Numbered from the stretch's first letter, positions 34,901-46,513 are shown. The stretch is DNA of 48,317 bases from Ectocarpus siliculosus (GCA_000310025.1 FN648480.1:52234-100550); one strand, 5' to 3'. Notes: generated by a model from the sequence alone, not told the origin. Made by a program: numbers and translations.

Positions 34901-37900
34901 TCACCGGAACCAATGACCAATGAAGAACAAAAACAGCAAATTAGTGACACCGAGGGCGGAAAGGGAGAGAACAAGCAAGGGGCCCACACAGGTACTCCGT
35001 AGTACAGCGAGAGACGGTGTGAACAACGTGAATGAAACACGGCGACACTGCCGGAAAGGTTGCCAAAGGGTCCTTTTAAGCTAGTCGAGCACGAACGCCC
35101 AACACAAAATAACGAGCGAAGGAGTTTGGCTCAAGCAAGCGCTTGCTTGGGCTAGACGTCCTGCGTCACACTACGACCGCTGCTTACCCGTCTGCGAACA
35201 GCCCGCTCCAAAGCAATGCTAAAGCCAGCAAAGTGTACTGCATCGCAGTCTACGCCAGCCCTCACTTTCTGCAATGCTATCGACACATCCGAGCCCCGAA
35301 ACACGGCGTGCCGAACGGCTCCAACGACGTGACCTCCCACTCATGTTGACAAGACTGTTGACAAGACTGTTGACAAGACTGTCGAAAAGAAGACCGATGA
35401 CATGACCGTTGACTGCCGTTGTGTCACACTGCTGTCCTACGCTGCAATGCTCGAGAGGCAATGCAGGAAGGCAAAGTTCAAAACGTCCCCATCATACCGT
35501 GGCGAAGTGCAGCGCCGTGTAGCCGCGCGTGTCGCCCGCGTTCGGGAATCCCCCGTGCCGCCCGCGCAGGAGAGCCCTGACCACGTCCACCCGCCCGCTG
35601 TCCGCCGCCAGCATGAGCGGCGACAGCGTCTCTCGCACCGCCGCCACCGACGCGGGCGACCCAGCAGCATCTACGGCAGCCGGTGAAGAAACAGCCGCAC
35701 CCTTCCGACCGACGGGCGATGGCACCGGCGCACCGGACGTCTCTCTCGACCGCAACGACGGCGGGACCGCCACCGGCGGCGGCGGCGGCGGCTGGAGGGA
35801 AGCGGTAACGACGGGAACCCCGCCCTCCCACCCGTTGTTCACCAGGCAAGCCACGATCCCGGCGTCCCCTCCCCTCACGGCCTGGTACAAGAGCCCCAGA
35901 TTACCGGAGATCGGGCGAGGCGCTCCCTCCCTCCGGGAGAAGATCTCCCGGACGATCTCCGCGCGGCCGTACCGCACGGCGATGTCCAGCGCCGTCGTGC
36001 CCTGCGCGTCCGCCGCCGTCGCAACGGCCCCGGCCCTCAGGAGGCACAACGGGGTGGTTGTGGCCGGCGCAGACGGGCACTGCACGATGCAGGAGAGGAG
36101 GAGAGGGGTGCGGCCGTCGAGGTCGCAGGCCTCCTTGGCGGCCCCCGCGGCCACGAGGGCTTGTACCGCCGCTAGGTCGGACCGGAGGGCGGCGAAGTGG
36201 AGCGCCGTTCGCCCGCCATCGGTCTCCGCGGCGTCGGGGTCCGCCCCGGCCTCTAGAAGCTGCGGGGGGCACGCGGAGGGGGTGGGGTGGGGGTGAGGGG
36301 GGGGCGTACTCTTATGTTTTGCATGCCTTAGCGGTTAGACCATTGACCACGCGTCCTCGAGAGGACGGAGCATTGTTCCCACAGGACCGATCACCGATGT
36401 CCAATCGTTCCTTCCTACTTTGCCAAAGGTGGCTCAAAAATGTCTTCCCTAGTCTAATTGTCCTAATGATATCCCTTCCCGCCTTTTCAAACCACTTCGT
36501 ACTCCCCAGTACAGCTACCGTCCTCTCCTCTCTATTCCATGCCTCAAACATCTCCCTGTACCTCCCTTGTATCTTTCCCAGCTCAGTCATGTACACTTCC
36601 CTCTCCTTGTACCACTGACATTCCGCGACTACATGAACACGGTCTTCGCATTCGAAGCCGCAATCACATTTGAACATGTCGTCTTCGTCGTCTACCGTCC
36701 TATGTCTTCGTCGACGTTCTCGAAGGCCTATGTCCCCGGTCCTGAATTTGACCTTAAGCTTTGTCCCTGCATCCATTGGTCCATGCAGGTAATCCTTGAA
36801 CCCTACTCCTTCCTTCAACATTCCGTACACTTCTAGACCTCCTTATCCTCGGTATCTTTCCTTAGATTCTGTTCTTCTCTCTCGGCACAAGCAACAGACA
36901 TCTTCTCCTTGAACCCCTGTAGACCCTCCGTTTCCAGCGTTTCATCTTCGTCGATGTCTAACCCCTTCCATACGTCCTCTACAACCTTACACCCATTCCG
37001 TGGGTTGTCTACCCCTCTTGTTGTTTGCCCACTTCGCCTCCCATCCTATTCTCGGCAACCTCTCCTCTCCCATCCCGCACATGCGATACCGCCATGTCAG
37101 CTTCCTTGCGTCTCTTCACGACCGTAGGGATTGGATCCCCAATTCTGCCCTGACGGCTGCATTACTTGTGCGCTTGGAGCATCCTAGGATGATTTTCGCT
37201 GCTTTCATCTGCGCCGCCTCGAGTTAGTTCACTACCTTCTTATTTCCTTCCCATACTTCTCCGGCGTCCTCTAGCGGCGGTACGATTACGCTCTTCAAAC
37301 CCGTCAATTTGGGGGGGGGTTGTTTGCCCTGCCTCCTAGAAATGAGAACGTTTGATAGACATCTCATTTGTGATTCGGAGCGGGTTGGTGGGAAGGCGAA
37401 CGAAAGCTGATATTGTGACGACAGGGAGGGGAAGGGGTTCTCTACGGTAGTCAATAACCGCCTCCATATGATCGTCGGTCTTCCACCGTTGGAGTAGAGA
37501 GTCTTCTCTTGCTTGCTGCGAGATCGGGTGGTGCGGGAAAAATGGCAACGGCCGAACACCGAGCACGCTGTTTGATTGAGTATGTCGACACGAAATACGA
37601 AAACGCTCATAACCCGCCCCGCTCTTGTCATAGCATGAATGTCCCGGTGTAACTCGTCTGCCTCGAATCAGAACTTGAGAGAGCACGAAATTAACATGTT
37701 GCCCCAGGGGCAAACCCCCGTACACAATTGGGTCGCCTTCATTGAGGAAAAATGAACTCGAGTTTGATCCCGAACGAGAGTCATGAGGTAGGTGCCTACG
37801 TAGACTCACCGTGCGAAGGGCGTCCGTGCTACCCGAGAGAGTCGCCCGGTGCAGGGCGGAGAGGCCGCCGGCGCCGGAGGGGGCAGATACGTCGACCCCC

Positions 37901-39576
37901 CTTGCCGCCAACGCTGTGATTTCGTCTGTTGCGAGGTAGAGCAGAGAGAGCAAGAGAAAGAGAGAGAGAGAGAGGGGAAGAGAGGGGCAGACAGTCGGAC
38001 AAGTAGAGCGATTGTTTCGATACGCGTATGGTACGCAACACACATAAGATCGACGTTGTTCGCTGGCTAGTCGACTACGCCGCAGACAGCTGCATGCCGA
38101 ACAATACATCGCATACTATGTACTTCGAAGTTCGACTGTAACATACACTGCTGTGTACGTAGGTGACATGACATATCATACCGTACCCGTTGGACCAGTT
38201 CTCAAAGCTCGATTACTCCCACAATATATCCGCTGGACCAATGCTCAAAGCTACAGTAGACTCCTCCCCAGAAAATAGCCGAAAAGAGTGGCAGTGCTGA
38301 AGCACGGCGCGTTGGTTCTCATTCGAGAGCTTTCCGAAACCATGTCGCTTGATTTTTGCATCCTCTTCGCCGTGGAGTCATCCAACTGTTGTATGAATCG
38401 CTCCAGGGTTGTGTGGTGTCTGTTGGAGTATTTGTGTACAAGTACGACTGGTTCTACTGCACGGGTTCTGTGCAGTATTGTGAAGGCGTGTTTCCAAGTC
38501 TGTAACCCTCAGGTGAAGACAGCTTTGGGTGTGGATAATAAATCACTCTGTGTTTACCCTACCTACACCTCGCATGAACAACGCCAGCAGCTCGAGAGGA
38601 CAGCGTCCCTCGCTGCACAGCGTGAGCCATTCGCCCAACAGTGTCCTGGCGGTGTCCTACTACTGTACAGTCCGTCAACTGCGGCAGTACCGTACGCACC
38701 GTCACCTGTGTGGCATCCTACAGGGAAGATTCGGGAAGTTTACGGTATAATACGAAGCACGCGAATGCCCTTCTATTTTCTTTTTAGGTCTTCATGCAGC
38801 ATCCGCAAAAAACTTCTAGAAATGCTGCCAGAAAACGATCCATGGGTCTATATCGTGCAGAGTTTGCAGCATGGGGCAGCGTGCTGTGCCCGGGTCGTAT
38901 CAACAAAGGGTTGCATGAATTTATCATTTCGGCCGTTGCCCATTTTCATGTGCATGTGCGGCGCGCAATTCCTATCTACAGAGAGCGCCGTTGCATGCCC
39001 ACCACCACCAACAGCAGGCGCGCATCGTAGCAGGAATTGGTCAGTGGCTGGCATGCCCTGCTTGTCTACAGCATCTACAGCAGAAATAGGCCAGTTGCCG
39101 CATTGCCTTGTCGGCACACACTAGTGCGTCGCGGCAGCGGTCGCGTTTGACGGCTGTGAACCGGGGCAACAAACTCCAGCGGTGATGAAACAGAACAAGG
39201 AACCGATCTGCTTCACAACAATCATCGACCGAGGCTCTTGCCGGCGAGTGCCGGCCGGTCCTAGGGTGCAACACAACACAAGTCTACGACAGCAGCAGGC
39301 ACTGCTGTAGCTTCACGCCCGCCCAAGGCGGTAGGACATCGGCGTGCACGCCCGTCTGTCGCGCCACGAAACCGAGAGAGACACCGATGTTATGTTACCT
39401 GCGTTGTTTGCCTCCGCCGCTGTGCCCAACAGGCGGAGCAGCTCTCCGGAACATTCCGGCTGGGAGCTTCGAGATCGCGAGCCGCCCGGTGCGGTGGCGG
39501 AACTGCTGCTACTGCTGCTACTGCTGTTGCTTCGGCGACGCTTCGTGCCTCTCGGCTCACGCGCACTCTCTTCCAT
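31920..39576 (-). CDS. Ankyrin-repeat protein, six exons (ANK2)
   Basis: Exons on the minus strand, 39576-39399, 37925-37810, 36259-35498, 34747-33638, 33335-32950 and 32532-31920, close in phase to 1054 residues plus stop. Exon 1 supplies MEESAREPRGTKRRR and a serine run. Every later splice rebuilds an ankyrin repeat, for example TDALRT joined to LLEAGADPDA and RDPSG joined to STPLGIAVQEGHL. About 12-13 repeats are interrupted by Ala/Gly/Ser-rich inserts in exons 3 and 4. A 33-base tandem duplication gives DDKAPCLDLGW then DDKAPSLDL. The C-terminus holds two copies of a roughly 34-residue Ala/Val/Gly unit. KRRR could be a nuclear signal. The partner is unknown. Its start faces the DUS3 gene. 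The first exon is inferred from phase and context; the rest are clear. Confidence 0.9.
36300..37219 (-). pseudogene. Non-LTR retrotransposon reverse transcriptase 3' remnant in ANK2 intron 2
   Basis: The minus strand reads QMKAAKIILGCSKRTSNAAV, then a stop and frame change, RDARKLTWRYRMCGMGEERL, and YLHGPMDAGTKLKVKFRTGD. It ends with the Cys/His tail CDCGFECEDRVHVVAECQWY and a final RGRVVNGLTAKACKT. The CxC...H...C tail after the reverse transcriptase is characteristic of LINE-type elements. At least one stop or frameshift breaks it, although 36312-36830 is still open. It lies in the same orientation as the host gene. Confidence 0.85.
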
Positions 39577-40358
39577 GTCCTTGCTTTCCAAGATATATGG
39601 ACTGCTCCAGTGACAGGGCACCGCGCGTTCCATCTTGGGGACTCGACGGTTAGGATGGCAGGAAGCCAAAGCTTGAATTCATTTGCCGGGACCCCCCTCA
39701 TCGACAACTTGGACAACAACACAAACAACACAACGCGCAGCAGCTGCACCGTGACACAACCTGCCCCGCGCGGGATCTGCTGTCGGGATAGCACAGACCG
39801 CCATGGAAAACGAAAATCGCCCCCAGGTACGCAGTAGCAAGCGTACCAGGCGAGTAGTGCTACACGGGACTGTACGTTATCTGCTTTTTAGACTTGCGAC
39901 CAAGACGATTGGGTATCGGATCATGTCAGCCAGCCTTAGGCCTTGAGCATGCTGCTGTCCCCTTACGTGCTGGAATCATATCTTCACTCGCATCTCTAAT
40001 CGAGGTTCAACCAGCAATGCTCTAGAGTGTCAGGGGAAGCAACTATTCTCGGGGATGAGGCCTCCACCAGTCAACACAAGAAGACTCAATCCAGGTTCAA
40101 CTACAGCAGCCACCCAACGCGCCTCTCTTCCTTGTTCCAACACACTATTAGTGTAATGATCTACTTTTTGTACATAGGATTCGCGTTTTGGTGTGAACGT
40201 TCCACCACCACCACACACCACACATACACATCTGTTGCATACTCCACATCAGCGTTGCCACAGCCAACGCACCTCAAAACAACATGCACGACATATGTCT
40301 ACCATTGACATTTTTTGTTTATGTGGCTCTCCGACCTGGTGACCTCTGGGTACATCAA
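39577..40358. other. 5' flank of ANK2
   Basis: Divergent intergenic sequence shared with DUS3. No gene or motif was recognised before the foldback element. Confidence 0.5.
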
Positions 40359-41078
40359 GGGCGCACGGGGGATCGCAGTGTCTCCTCTTCAAAAACCCAG
40401 GAAACGCCTGCATATCTCAGTTTTCCAAAGTCTAACGCCAGTAAGAAACTTCCATCGCTAATCGACCGTCCGCTCACCCCCCCTCGTGTACAATGTTAGT
40501 ATCTGAGATTGTAGCCCTTGCGATACACTGCAGATTAGCGGTCCGCGATTGTCCAAAAGATCCTTCTGTCATCGAGATCGGTATGCTACAAGCGGATTTT
40601 TGAAGCTGCTGTGCGGTCCGATTTTGAAACGCTTCAAGCTCACAGAAACGGCGAATCAGGGCCTATGTGAGTGTGTGGGGCCGCGAACTTCAGCGCAGCT
40701 CTTCCCTCACATATCCTACTCGTCGCCATGGTCGGTCTGAATGCGTGGGGTCATGTACATGTGGGTCTGGCCACAACCAAAATTCACTGTTGCTTGAAGC
40801 GTTTCAAAATCGAACCGCACAGCAGCTTCGAAAATACTGGTTGAAGCTCACCGATCTCTATGATAGGAGAATCGCTTAGAGAATCGCAGACCGCTAATCT
40901 GCAGTGTATCGCAAGGGCTACAATCTCGGATACTAACTTTGTACACGCGGGGGAGTGAGCGGACGGATAATTTGCGATGGAAGTCTCCAAGTGAAGTACT
41001 GGAGTTAGAAAAAAACTGAGGTATGCAGGCGTTTCCTGAGTTTTCGTACGAGGAGACAGTGGGATCCCCCGTGCGCCC
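40359..41078. mobile_element. Foldback (long inverted-repeat) element, copy 2
   Basis: The ends are GGGCGCACGGGGGATC and its inverse GATCCCCCGTGCGCCC. The arms (about 40359-40625 and 40790-41078) are highly similar inverse copies, including GATACACTGCAGATTAGCGG at 40523 and its inverse near 40892. The loop is about 165 bases. It is homologous to 16566-17432, with the loop reversed. It has no coding capacity and no convincing target duplication. Confidence 0.88.
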
Positions 41079-41087
41079 ATAAAAAAA

Positions 41088-41215
41088 AATGTGTTTCCCC
41101 CTCTCGCAGTCCCGTTTCGCGCGTCCATGCGTGCTGTACTTCCGCCCCTGCTGAACAGTGTTTCCCCCGTTGGCGGCAGTCCCTTTCGCGCGTCCGTGCA
41201 TACTGTAATCCCCCT
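41088..41215. repeat. Two-unit tandem repeat, about 67 bases
   Basis: GTGTTTCCCCCTCTCGCAGT and GTGTTTCCCCCGTTGGCGGC start the two units. Both continue with a CCxTTTCGCGCGTCC block and a TGCxTxCTGTA block. It sits directly beside the foldback element. Confidence 0.7.
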
Positions 41216-42105
41216 TTACGAGGTATCCCCCCCTGGCTGCTGAATAGCTCACGTTCGAGGTCACACAGAAAAGCCCCTCTAGATCGCATGTTCATTATTC
41301 TGAAGAATAGGCGCAACGGAGTTCCACCAGTCATTGTACCGTAGTAGCGTTTGGGTGGCGCGCCTGACATGCCCCCTGGGTGAAGGAACATGACAACATG
41401 CGTGCACACGCTTCGGTCGGCTGTGCGTGTCTGCAACAACAGCAGAGGGAGTAGCCGCTCTTGTTAGTTGAACACCCACTGTTTTTCTTCATTCCCTTGC
41501 CCCCAGGCACCCTCATTTTGTGTGCTTGTCTGTCTACATCTTCCGGGTTGACATTCCACAGCGGGTCATCGTTATGGCAACCTCGTCGCATCTTGCTGTT
41601 TTCCTTCAGACGCGTATGGGCGTGTGAATTCGTTTCCCGCAACACCACACGCGGTGGTGTTGTTTTTCGAAGCCAACATTCTTTTCCTGTAGGGGCGTGT
41701 TCTCTGGTGTAGTAAGTACGACACACGCACGTGGCTCACTTTCTTCGCCCGCCAGCTGGCTGACTCTCTCGATGAAAAGCACGTGTGCATACGTCTCTTT
41801 TTTCTCGCCATCCTTTCGCCAATCCCAGTAGCCGCCTTCCCTTGTACTCTCGGTTCTGACCCTCCCCTAAGTTCTGCGAAATTCCTGATGTTGGATAATT
41901 TATCATTTCACCTCTGCTGCTACTGCTGCTGCTGCTGCTGATGATGATGATGATGATTTTGATGCGTGAACTCCAGCTCCTGCCGCTGCTGATACTGGTG
42001 GTGAGGATGATCGATGACGATGATTGTGCATGAACCCCGCGCTGCCCCCCCCCTGCTTTTGCCCGTGCTGAAAATACGGTGATGGTTAGGTGGTTCTGAC
42101 GATGC
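41216..42105. other. 5' flank of the DUS3 gene
   Basis: No separate gene was recognised. A CTG/ATG trinucleotide tract lies at about 41919-41957. An upstream non-coding or coding first exon of DUS3 could lie here. Confidence 0.45.
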
Positions 42106-42665
42106 ATGAACCCCTTGCTGCTGCTGCTGCCACCTGCCGGGCAGGTATCGCCGAGCACCGCGGCGGAGGCAACAACAACGGCAGCAGCAGTGGCCGCACC
42201 AGTGAAAGAGGATGTTGCACCGGCGATGCCCTCCTCCGCCGCCAAGCCCGAGGCTAGCGTAGCGCCCGCCACCCCTACTACTGTCGCTATCGCTGCTGCC
42301 ACTGGTACTGGTGCAAGTGCTGATGGCGCTGCCGTTCGCAAGAGCGACGGCTGGGCCCCCATCAAGGCCGAGTAAGTGACGGAGGGGGGGGGGAGTGGAA
42401 TGTCTGGAAATCGGGTGTTCCTTGAGGGCCAAAAGCTTGGGTAGCAGATGCCATCTCCAATGGTGTAGGAACCATCTCTCCGGCTCCGAACGACTCGAGC
42501 ATCGAACACGCTGGATTCCACAACTGCCGTGCATGCTCCGAATGACAAGGGCGCACCTGGTGTACATGTGGATGTGAAACTGGAACCTCTTCATCCCTTG
42601 AATCTTACGTTAAGGCGCCTTTCTTGAGGGCTGAGGTTAGGTTGAGGTCTAAACTCAGATGCATA

Positions 42666-42697
<32 letters not shown>

Positions 42698-45600
42698 TCC
42701 CGTCTCTCTCTCTCTCTCTAGTTTCTCGAGTTTCTCTCTCTCCCAGCCAACTCCGCCGGACGCGTTCGTTCTTTTCCTTCTTCGACCCAACACAACTCCG
42801 CACACACCACAAAGAACACACACACACACGGCATGCGTTCTCCCTACAACCCGACGACTTGACACATCCATTGTCGCCCCTGCCACCACCATGTCCGTGT
42901 CTTGGCCATGTCGCCATCATGCCGCAGGTTCATCAGGTCTAAGGAGGAGATGCAAGCTGTTGCGGAAGCTGCCAAGCTCAAGGATGCCGAGGGTGAGCTT
43001 AACCCCCCACCACGACCATTTTGGGCAAACCCCTCACGCCGGGAGGTGGTGGCACCACTGCTGTGGAGGCTCCGCGTGTACCCGTTTTTTTTTTTAATGC
43101 CTTGTGCCTTGGTCGTTTTGCGTGGAAAACGTTTTTTTGTCCGGGGAGCGTCTAGACAGTTTTGTGCCAGCTCGATTGACCGAATAGAAATGGTTTGTTG
43201 AGCCTGACATGTTTCCCCCCTCGTGCGTGCCATGTGAAGGTGGTGTTGTATTCGCTGAAAAATACCTCATGGGCGTACACCCGCCTGCTCCATCTGCCCG
43301 GCCCTTACGACGGCATCAACGAAATCATTTCCCTGTCTGTTTTTTTTAAGTCAATGGCTATGACAGCACCAAACTCGCATTCAGAGGGTAGATGCATCAG
43401 GCTATTCCTACACTGGCTGTGACAACGCAACAAACGCACTCAACGGGTAGATGTATCATGCTCTTCCCGCACTGGCTGTGTCACCACAACATACGCACTC
43501 AAGGACTGGTTCGGTCCCTGTTGCTCGAATGTCCCAACCATGTATTCTGCTCTCCCCGCACTCTGAACAGCGGCTTCGGTGGGCGACTCTGTAGAGACCG
43601 GCACTCCGTCCGAGAACACGAACGGCAACAAGAACGGCAAGGATAAGGGAGGAGGCGATTGGGGAGGAGGCAAGAAGGGAAAGCGGGGCCGCAACAAGAA
43701 GCGGCCGAAGGACGACCGCCCCGCCCAAGCGGACACTCTCTGCCAGCACCTGTCTGATGGGCGACCCTGCACCTACGGCGAGAGGTGCGGATACTTGAGT
43801 CGGTAGTCGACGCGACGTTTTGTTTTTTTCTGCTTCGGAGTTGTCAGTGCCGCCCTGTTGTTGTTTGTGTATGCACAAGTCTATCGTGTTTTTGTGGAAG
43901 GTTTGGGGCATACCGCTAGGTTAGAGGCATCGTGTTAATAAGGGCACTCGAAATTGTCAATGTCACCCTGTTGTATTGATACCAATGTGTATGTCTATCG
44001 TGTTTTTGTTTTTAACGTTTGGGGCATAGGTTTGAGCACCGCGTTAGTACTTCCGTTCGGCGGTGTCAATGTTGCGTTATTGCTTTGATACTAAGAGTAA
44101 GCCTATCGCATTTGTTTGGGGGAGATATTGGCATCTTGTTGGTACGGGCGTTCTGAGGCGCTAATGTCGCCTTGTTGATCTGATACATGTCTATCATGAT
44201 GTTTGTACGGCGGACGTCTGGCCATCGAACGTCCTCCCTACCGCGGTATACGATCCGGTTGTCACTTTTTTGTTGCAAGTATCGTTCGTTCTTCCAGGGG
44301 ATGCATGTGCTCCATCGTTTCCGAACGTGCCGCTCGTACCCGTCAAGTGGCGTTGCGTGTTGCTTGCTTTATTCAATCTTCCAATATCGGTGTCTTTCTT
44401 GCCTTGGAGGTATGTTGCATCACTTCGTTCACTCTTGCAATATCGGTGTCTTTCTTGCCTTGGAGGCATCGTTTCGCCCAACAAGTGGTGTATGAAGCCT
44501 GCTTTGTTCATTCAATATGTGTTGGTGTCTTTCTTGCCTTGGAGGTATCGTTTCGCCCACGACTTGATGTTGCCGATGATTCTCTGTACGTGAGGGCACG
44601 TTGCCTGCTTTGTTCACTCTTCACGCAACATGTGTCGGTGTCTTTCTTGCCTTGGCGGTGTGTTGCCATTGTTTCTAAGCGCCTCACGTGTGGTGCGCGC
44701 CTTGTTCGCTTCTTGCATTGCCGCTGTGTGTCTTGCCTTTCAGGTGTCGTTTCGCCCACGATGTGAAGGCGTACCTTGAGAAGAAGCCCCCCGACATCGC
44801 AGAGACTTGTCCGATCTGGGATGCTCGCGGGGTGAGTGGGTTAGCCTTACCTTTACATAGCTGCCGTCGTTGCTGGTGCCACCTCTTATTTTGCAAGGGT
44901 AAATACACGACGTTTCGATCCCTTTGCTTGTGAGTCGCGAAGTCGTTGCCCCGTCAGATTTTTTCTTGAAAGATTGTGTTACTGCGAATCAATTGTATTG
45001 GTACCGGCTTTGAAACAGTTGTGGAGAACGGTCCAAGCAATCATCAATTCTCGGCACATTTATGACCCGTTGGTTGGTCTGGCTGCCGAGCTTCGAAAAT
45101 CGACCCGACCTAGCTCATCTTGCGCTACCTACGGCGGTGGTAGCGACACCCTCATTTTGTGACCCTGCTTTCTCTACTATTTTAATTTTCAACTTCTTAT
45201 CGTTTGGTAAAGTTTTTTACCTTCCGGTCAAGACCAAAGTGCCAAAGCGGTCACTTTTCCAAGCCCCCCCCCCTCCCCCCCCCCCGCGCTCCTCCAGAAC
45301 TCTCCTCCGATTGTCCCGCTGTTTTTTTGCTACCGTCTGTTGGCACTGCGGCATCCCTCGGTCACTCAATGCCCCCGCTCGGGTGTCGATATATTTTTTT
45401 ATGGTTCACTAGAGTTGCCCGTCGGGGCTAAAGTGCCGGTTCGGCGGCGCCCACACGGACCTGGAGACGCTCAAGCCGGTGGTCCGGGAGGGTGGTCCGG
45501 CCCCGTCCTCCTTCAACTACATCAACGATCTTTCCAGGTCGGTGCTCTGCTATGCATCTGGAAGCCGAAATCAAACCGACAGACTCGGCAGCCAACCACG

Positions 45601-46513
45601 AGACTGGTCGGTCTAGTCTCTCGGTTTGATTCGCTGACTTCGCTGACTAATGTGATTGATTTCGTCTTCTGCGATGTGCAGTGTGTGTTAGTGCAAACAC
45701 TTTGATAATATGTTGTTGGTGGTAGGTTGTCCGGGCGAGTGCTCCAGGTCCGTCTCCCTTCAAGAACTGCATCTCTTTCGAGAACTACAGCAGTACAGCA
45801 GTGGTAGATCCGTTTTCAAAAAAAAAAAATCCCTTTCCTTGATTTTGTTGCCGTGTTGTCATTCCAGGGATCTTCAGGGCAAGCTGCGGCGCAACCAGGT
45901 GCCGTTCGCGTGCGACCGCAATGGCTGGCCGGCCTTCCTAGCCTCCCTGGACAAAGACTACGCGCCGCAGGCATCGCAGCAACCCCCGTCGTCGGATGCG
46001 CCTACCGCCGCCGCCACCGCCGCAAACGGCGTCACCGGTGACGGTCAGCAAACGACGGCCGCACCAGCAACGGCCGCGTCAGCGGCGGGGACCGGGGCGG
46101 CCGACAAGGGGGGGGGCGGGATGGACATCGAGGGTAGCGATGGTGGTGGTGGTGGTGGTGGTGGTGGTGGCAGCCCGCCAGCAGCGAAGCGCGCTAAGGT
46201 GGAAGCTACCGCTGCCGATGCTGCGGCTGGTGCCCCCGCCGCCGCCGCCGCCGACGCTGCCGACGCTGTGGGAGGTGGCGTTGAGGCGGCCGGGGCAGCG
46301 ACTAGTGCGGACACTAGCACGCCCACCGTTGCCACTCCTGCTGGCGGCGCATCCGCGAACGGCAAGGACAAGGGGGGGGGTCGGGGGGAAGGGGAGTGGG
46401 TGCGGTCTTGCCTGGAGGGGGCGGAGCCCAGGGCGCAGAAGCGGACAGTGGACTTTGAGGGCAAGGTGTACATTGCGCCGCTGACAACGGTCGGAAACCT
46501 GCCTTTCAGGCGA
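42106..46513 (+). CDS. DUS3L: tRNA-dihydrouridine(47) synthase, DUS3-like, N-terminal part
   Basis: FMN enzyme that reduces uridine 47 of tRNAs. Exons 42106-42371, 42928-42992, 43571-43784, 44744-44831, 45413-45537 and 45868-46513 join in phase to 468 residues; the gene continues beyond the window. WAPIKAEFIRSKEEM matches the eukaryotic DUS3 N-terminal motif. Two CCCH fingers follow: CQHLSDGRPCTYGERCRFAH (C-x8-C-x5-C-x3-H), and CPIWDARGSCPSGLKCRFGG followed by AH, each completed only by splicing. Then come LQGKLRRNQVPF and a 150-residue Ala/Gly-rich linker with a Myc-like nuclear signal PAAKRAKVE. The start of the catalytic barrel is KVYIAPLTTVGNLPFRR. The catalytic Cys and FMN site lie outside. 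An in-frame stop precedes the ATG at 42106, but an upstream first exon is possible. The final donor may be GTGTCA at 46514 or a GC donor at 46510. Confidence 0.93.
42668..42740. repeat. (CT)n tracts in DUS3 intron 1
   Basis: Two pure CT runs separated by CCCGTCTC, followed by a TTTCTCGAG repeat. Simple microsatellite. Confidence 0.9.
44361..44760 (+). repeat. Tandem array copying the DUS3 exon 4 acceptor region
   Basis: Four intronic units precede the true acceptor. Each has a GCTTTGTTCACTCTTGCAAT-like head, then GGTGTCTTTCTTGCCTTGGA and GGTATCGTTTCGCCCA-like ends. The genuine junction (44725-44758) reads TGTGTCTTGCCTTTCAG then GTGTCGTTTCGCCCACGA. Copy three keeps an AG at 44543-44544 and 14 exon bases unchanged; using it would give RYRFAHD and then a stop. 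Confidence 0.85.

Noticed and set aside
35529-36296. Plus-strand frame of 255 codons
   Set aside because: Antisense shadow of ANK2 exon 3.
38288-39124. Plus-strand frame of 278 codons
   Set aside because: It lies antisense in ANK2 intron 1, is Cys-rich with no recognisable motif, and has no consistent protein-like pattern. It is plausible by chance at this GC content.
41736-42548. Minus-strand frame of 270 codons with Ser and Ile runs
   Set aside because: Antisense to DUS3 exon 1; the runs are translated microsatellites.
45434-45537. DUS3 exon 5 starting at TGC 45434
   Set aside because: It would omit the second Cys of the zinc finger. The AG before 45413 completes C-x8-C-x5-C in phase.
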